From: CALDTK01 sp041744755
Lineage (GTDB): Bacteria > Bacteroidota > Bacteroidia > Chitinophagales > Saprospiraceae
DNA: 24,758 bases
Direction: 5' to 3'
Assembly: GCA_041744755.1 (NCBI GenBank)
Contig: JBGTKC010000132.1
Span: 1-24,758 of the forward strand
This document shows, piece by piece, positions 20,857 to 24,758 of the stretch (the first letter of the stretch is position 1; each line of letters opens with the position of its first letter). The position numbers and the translations under genes were made by a program. Under the pieces are notes generated by a model, which saw only the letters and a program-made list of their open reading frames with translations, had not been told where the DNA came from and made no database searches.

Positions 20857-23800
20857 GTGCCCAACTACGCCCACCTCCACTGCCACACGCAGTACTCCCT
20901 CCTCGACGGGGCCGCCCCGATCGGCGCCATGATGGACAAGGCCAAGGCCGACGGGCAGCTCGGCGTGGCGATTACGGACCACGGCAATATGTTCGGGGCT
21001 TTCAAGTTCGTGGCCGAGGCGCGCAAGCGGGATTTGAAGCCGATTATCGGGTGTGAGTTTTACATGGTCGACGACCGCCACCGCAAGGAGTTCAGCCGGG
21101 CGAAGGGCGAGAAGGACAACCGCTACCACCAGTTGCTGCTGGCCAAGAATCGCAAGGGCTACGAGAATCTGTCGAAGCTGTGCAGCATCGGCTACGTCGA
21201 AGGTTTGTATTCAAAATGGCCGCGCATCGACAAAGAGGCGCTCGAGGGGCGGACCGAGGGCCTAATCGCGACCAGTTGCTGCATTGGCGCTATCGTGCCG
21301 CAGTTGCTCTGGCACGGCAGGGACGCCGAGGCTGAGGAGGAGCTGAAGTGGTGGATCGAGCGCTTCGGGGACGATTACTACATCGAGCTCCAACGGCATC
21401 GCGGCCTGGAGAATATCGACGGCACGGGCGTGAGCCAGGAGAACATCAACCAGAAGCTGTTGCTCCTTGCGGAAAAACACAAGGTCAAGGTGATCGTCAC
21501 GAACGACTCGCACTACCTCGAGGAGGAGGACGCCGAACCGCACGACATCCTGCTATGCATCAACACCGGGGAGCGCCAGGAGACCAAGGACCGATTCAAG
21601 TTCCCGAGTTCGGACTTCTTTTTTAAAACCCAGGAGCAGATGTCGCGTCTGTTCGCCGATCAGCCGGAGGCCGTAGAGCGGACCTTGGAGATTGTCGACA
21701 AGGTGGAGCACATCAAGCTGGAGCGCGATATTTTGCTGCCCAACTTTCCGCTGCCGGCAGGTTTTGCGACGCAGGATGACTACTTGCGGCACATTACTTA
21801 CGAGGGGGCGCAGAAAAAGTACAAGCTAAGTTTTGGCGAAAGCCACAGGGAGCGCCTCGATTTCGAACTCGACGTGATCAAGCAGTCGGGCTACCCGGGC
21901 TACTTCCTTATCGTGCAGGACTTTACCACTGAGGCGCGCAGGCTTGGGGTGAGCGTCGGACCGGGCCGTGGTTCGGCGGCGGGTAGTGCGGTGGCCTACT
22001 GTCTCGGGATCACGAATGTGGACCCGATAAAGTATGATTTGCTGTTCGAGAGATTTTTGAATCCTGAGCGTGTTTCGATGCCGGATATCGATATTGATTT
22101 CGATGATGAAGGGCGCGAAAAAGTAATCGATTACGTAGTCGATAAATACGGCCAGAACCAGGTGGCGCAGATCATTACCTACGGTTCGATGAAGGCCAAG
22201 TCGGCCGTGCGTGACGTTGGGCGCGTGATGGACATCCCGCTTTCGGAGGTGGACGCGGTCGCGAAATCCTTCCCGGATCACCTCGCGGCGAGTCTCGAGA
22301 AGGTGCTGAAGCCCGGCGGGATGGACAAGGACTTCCGCGGCCTGCTCAACTCCGAAGATGCGGAGAAGGCCGAGCGCTTCCGGCAGTTCTCGCTGCAGAA
22401 GGACCACATCGGGCAGATGATCCGCACGGCGCAGCGGCTGGAGGGTTCGGTGCGCAACACCGGTATCCACGCCTGTGGCGTCATCATCACCCCGGACGAC
22501 ATCACGAAGTACGTCCCGGTGCTCACGGCCAAGGACTCTTCCTTGCTGGTCAGCCAGTACGACAACTCCGTAGCCGAGGATGCGGGCTTGCTGAAGATGG
22601 ACTTCCTCGGCCTCAAGACCCTGACCATCATCCGCGACGCCGTCCGGATGATCAAGGACAACCACGGCGTCGAACTCGACATGGACGAAGTGGACCTGGC
22701 CGACGAGCTCACCTACCAGCTCTTCCAGCGCGGCGAGACGGTGGGTGTGTTCCAGTACGAGTCCGGCGGGATGCAGAAGCACCTGATTGCGCTCGCGCCC
22801 ACGGAGTTTGCGGATTTGATCGCGATGAATGCGCTATATCGGCCGGGACCGATGCAGTACATCCCTGATTTTTGTGACCGGAAGCACGGGCGGAGTCCGG
22901 TGACGTATGATCTTCCCGAAATGGAGACATATCTCGCTGATACTTATGGAATTACAGTCTATCAGGAGCAAATTATGTTGCTTTCGCAAAAACTTGCCGG
23001 CTTCTCGAAAGGCGAGGCGGATACGTTGCGGAAGGCGATGGGCAAGAAGCAGAAGGCGGTCCTCGACAAGATGTACCCACGCTTTGTTGAAGGCTGTAAG
23101 CAGAAGGGCCATCCGGAGGCTAAACTCGAGAAGATCTGGAAGGACTGGGAGCACTTCGCGGCCTACGCCTTCAATAAGTCACACTCGACGTGCTATGCTT
23201 TCGTGGCCTTCCAAACGGCTTGGCTCAAAGCACATTATCCTGCCGAATACATGTCGGCCGTCCTGACGCACAACAAGTCCGACCAGAAGAAGCTTACCTT
23301 CTTCCTGCGGGAGTGTCGGCGGATGAACATCAAGGTGCTCGGGCCTGACGTCAACGAGTCGAAGCTGGACTTTGGCGTTAATGCGAAGGGGCAAATTCGC
23401 TTCGGACTTTCGGCAGTGAAGGGCGTGGGCGAAGGTCCGGTGGGGGAGATCCTCTTGGAGCGGACGAAAAATGGGCATTACGAAAGTCTCTTTGGACTCG
23501 TGCGCCGGCTCGACCTGCGGCAGATCAACAAGAAAGTCTTGGAAAGCCTCGCTTTGGGCGGCGGTTTTGATGGCTTTGAAGGCTTGCACCGCGCGCAGTA
23601 CTTCTGTCCGAGTGAGGACGGGAAGTACGGTTCGCTATTGGAATATGCCCTGCGCTATGGTCAGGCATGGCAGCACCAGAAGGCTACGTCCGCTAATAGT
23701 CTCTTCGGTGCCACCACCGAGACGATGGTGCCGGAGCCCGAGATCGCCGATTGCGCGCGCTGGCCGCTCATCGAGGCGCTCGATCGCGAGCGGGAGGTTG

Positions 23801-24396
23801 TCGGGATCTACATCTCCGGTCACCCGCTCGACGATTACGAGAAGGAGGTCAAGCACTACGCCAACTGCACGATCGAAGACCTGGAGACCAAGAAGGGCGA
23901 GCCGATCAAGCTGGCGGTCGTCGTGCAGTCGGTCCAGCACCGCACTTCTAAGAAGGGCACGGGCTGGGGACTCTTCGTGGTCGGTGACCAGACCGCCACC
24001 ACCGAGTTCGCGCTCTTCTCCGAGGACTACCAACAATTCAAGCACGCGCTAGAGGCGGGCCAAGTGGTGTTGATCGACGCGAAGTACGAAGAGCGCTGGG
24101 GTCGCGAGGGCGAGTACCAACTGCGCCTCAATGAGGTCACGATGATGGAGGCCGTGGCGGAGAAGCGAGGGAAAGGCATTACGCTTCACCTGCCGGTGCA
24201 GATCATCTCGCAGGACTTTATCGATCGGCTGGATGACCTGTGCAAGGTGCACCACGGGCCGCACGCGCTGCGGCTGCTGTTGATTGAGCCGCATTCGGAG
24301 ACGGCGATGCCGTTCGTGTCGCAGCGGACGGTGTTGGCGAATACGGACTTTATCCGGGAGGTGGAGGGGCTAGGGGTGGAGTACGTGATGGGGTAG
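20857..24396 (+). CDS. dnaE: DNA polymerase III alpha subunit
   Basis: This 1179-residue protein is the replicative C-family polymerase. It starts with GTG; the N-terminus YAHLHCHTQYSLLDG is the PHP domain (about 1-290), as in other DnaE proteins, so no earlier start is needed. The catalytic palm has PGRGSAAGS (about 369-377), PDIDIDFDD with Asp410 and Asp412, and KMDFLGLKTLTII with Asp582, the three metal ligands. SQKLAGFSKGEADTLRKAMGKK and HSTCYAFVAFQTAWLKAHYP follow, then helix-hairpin-helix and an OB-fold (IKLAVVVQSVQHRTSKKGTGWGLF is its beginning). Length is normal for Bacteroidota. An exact 14-mer encodes S325-S329 (SFGES) just before the conserved ERLDFEL stretch. It has a 15-bp direct repeat in its leader. 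Confidence 0.95.
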   Translation: MPNYAHLHCHTQYSLLDGAAPIGAMMDKAKADGQLGVAITDHGNMFGAFKFVAEARKRDLKPIIGCEFYMVDDRHRKEFSRAKGEKDNRYHQLLLAKNRKGYENLSKLCSIGYVEGLYSKWPRIDKEALEGRTEGLIATSCCIGAIVPQLLWHGRDAEAEEELKWWIERFGDDYYIELQRHRGLENIDGTGVSQENINQKLLLLAEKHKVKVIVTNDSHYLEEEDAEPHDILLCINTGERQETKDRFKFPSSDFFFKTQEQMSRLFADQPEAVERTLEIVDKVEHIKLERDILLPNFPLPAGFATQDDYLRHITYEGAQKKYKLSFGESHRERLDFELDVIKQSGYPGYFLIVQDFTTEARRLGVSVGPGRGSAAGSAVAYCLGITNVDPIKYDLLFERFLNPERVSMPDIDIDFDDEGREKVIDYVVDKYGQNQVAQIITYGSMKAKSAVRDVGRVMDIPLSEVDAVAKSFPDHLAASLEKVLKPGGMDKDFRGLLNSEDAEKAERFRQFSLQKDHIGQMIRTAQRLEGSVRNTGIHACGVIITPDDITKYVPVLTAKDSSLLVSQYDNSVAEDAGLLKMDFLGLKTLTIIRDAVRMIKDNHGVELDMDEVDLADELTYQLFQRGETVGVFQYESGGMQKHLIALAPTEFADLIAMNALYRPGPMQYIPDFCDRKHGRSPVTYDLPEMETYLADTYGITVYQEQIMLLSQKLAGFSKGEADTLRKAMGKKQKAVLDKMYPRFVEGCKQKGHPEAKLEKIWKDWEHFAAYAFNKSHSTCYAFVAFQTAWLKAHYPAEYMSAVLTHNKSDQKKLTFFLRECRRMNIKVLGPDVNESKLDFGVNAKGQIRFGLSAVKGVGEGPVGEILLERTKNGHYESLFGLVRRLDLRQINKKVLESLALGGGFDGFEGLHRAQYFCPSEDGKYGSLLEYALRYGQAWQHQKATSANSLFGATTETMVPEPEIADCARWPLIEALDREREVVGIYISGHPLDDYEKEVKHYANCTIEDLETKKGEPIKLAVVVQSVQHRTSKKGTGWGLFVVGDQTATTEFALFSEDYQQFKHALEAGQVVLIDAKYEERWGREGEYQLRLNEVTMMEAVAEKRGKGITLHLPVQIISQDFIDRLDDLCKVHHGPHALRLLLIEPHSETAMPFVSQRTVLANTDFIREVEGLGVEYVMG
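21830..21843 (+). repeat. Dispersed 14-mer GTTTTGGCGAAAGC, copy 9
   Basis: Exact copy in plus orientation within dnaE, read in a different frame from the other genic copies (SFGES). Confidence 0.85.
22980..22993 (-). repeat. Dispersed 14-mer, one-mismatch copy
   Basis: GCTTTCGCAAAAAC in dnaE, encoding part of LLSQKLAGF, a conserved segment, so this near-match may be only coincidental with the element. Confidence 0.3.
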
Positions 24397-24415
24397 AGCA
24401 GCTTCCTGCCTCGGA

Positions 24416-24757
24416 TCACGCTTTTCCCAGCCTCCCTCCCTTCACCACAAAGTCATCCGGATTTCGCTCCGCCATCACCGCAATCGTCTTCTCAATCACT
24501 TCCTCCAACGATACCTCTACTTCCGGCACTCCCGCCTCAAAGAGACGCAAAGTGGTCCTGTTTGGCTTCGCATCCACCAGCCCCACATACAGCCGCTCGT
24601 ACTGCTCGTCCCTTCCGCCCGGATCTGCTCGACCGGTAAAAAGCGCCAACCGCTGATGCGCGTTCTCGAAGGTACTCCCGCGCCGATTCGAGCCATCGTG
24701 CTCCGCCTCCGCGTCGAAGAGGAAGAAGCCAATCAGCACCGCGTAGGGAAAGCGCCG
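24416..24757 (-). CDS. Unknown protein, C-terminal part (start outside window)
   Basis: The frame is open to the right edge, where it reads RRFPYAVLIGFFLFDAEAE, and ends at TGA 24416-24418, so this is the last ~113 residues of a longer protein. A GTG at 24737-24739 lies within a hydrophobic segment and is unlikely to be the start. The rest is soluble and mixed in charge, with GSTFENAHQRLALFTGR, a segment VSLEEVIEKTIAVMAERNP and a short basic tail. I do not recognise the family. It converges with dnaE, with only 19 nt between the stop codons and no clear terminator. Confidence 0.55.
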   Translation of the reverse strand, partial: RRFPYAVLIGFFLFDAEAEHDGSNRRGSTFENAHQRLALFTGRADPGGRDEQYERLYVGLVDAKPNRTTLRLFEAGVPEVEVSLEEVIEKTIAVMAERNPDDFVVKGGRLGKA

Positions 24758-24758
24758 G

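Noticed and set aside
7387..21843. Reading the 14-mer series as a CRISPR array
   Set aside because: Copies are kilobases apart, in both orientations and inside genes; spacing is irregular and no cas genes are present.
7387..21843. The 14-mer as a Chi- or KOPS-like polar motif
   Set aside because: Five plus and four minus copies in one 15-kb stretch show no strand bias here; a genome-wide test could still change this.
21826..22782. 318-codon minus-strand frame inside dnaE
   Set aside because: Antisense to the catalytic core of DnaE; composition is His/Arg/Val-rich shadow sequence.

Overview
The window is a 24.8 kb, GC-rich stretch of bacterial chromosome, most likely from a Bacteroidota member; a Lewinella-like Saprospirales or similar GC-rich marine lineage would fit, but nothing here fixes the genus. 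The reasons are the gene families (a 1179-residue DnaE, MetZ, stand-alone ATP-dependent DNA ligase, glycosylasparaginase next to CutC, DUF1361 and DUF2254 proteins), starts without obvious Shine-Dalgarno sequences, and one good match to the Bacteroidota promoter (TTTA-N19-TAAATTTG, 17652-17682). No tRNA, rRNA, CRISPR array, transposase or phage gene was recognised.

Layout. 1-3481 is a plus-strand cluster: the end of a membrane protein, a small winged-helix regulator, a large DUF4153/DUF4173-like membrane protein and a DUF1361 membrane protein. 3556-4248 (minus) is a membrane-protein gene cut by one in-frame TAA, beside an AT-rich gap. A methionine-type aminotransferase (4595-5728, plus) and a short-chain dehydrogenase (5804-6595, minus) converge on a long hairpin. 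Next come a DUF2254 membrane protein (plus), an SRPBCC-domain protein (minus), an ATP-dependent DNA ligase (plus), and two overlapping sensor histidine kinases (10870-13670, plus), the second broken by a frameshift near 12608. On the minus strand follow a HIRAN-domain protein with an export-like N-terminus, metZ, cutC and a Tat-type glycosylasparaginase. The plus strand then carries a fatty-acid desaturase and a small HNH protein, the minus strand a DUF4143 ATPase, and the plus strand dnaE. A partial unknown gene lies at the right edge.

Functional links visible from order: the regulator and membrane genes at the left probably form one transcription unit; the two kinases share an 11-bp overlap and no response regulator is near; the glycosylasparaginase stop and cutC start are 4 nt apart, suggesting a glycoprotein-degradation pair. 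The remaining genes look like unrelated housekeeping or single-gene units.

The most striking signal is not a gene. The 14-mer GTTTTGGCGAAAGC occurs nine times exactly between 7387 and 21843, in both orientations, plus five copies with one mismatch; chance predicts about 0.0002 exact copies. Six exact copies lie inside unrelated genes, where they read as AFAKT, VLAKA or SFGES, and three lie between genes. One intergenic copy is paired with an inverted near-copy to make a hairpin. Density, orientation balance and tolerance within conserved proteins resemble DNA uptake sequences or HIP1-type words, and I know of no description of this one.
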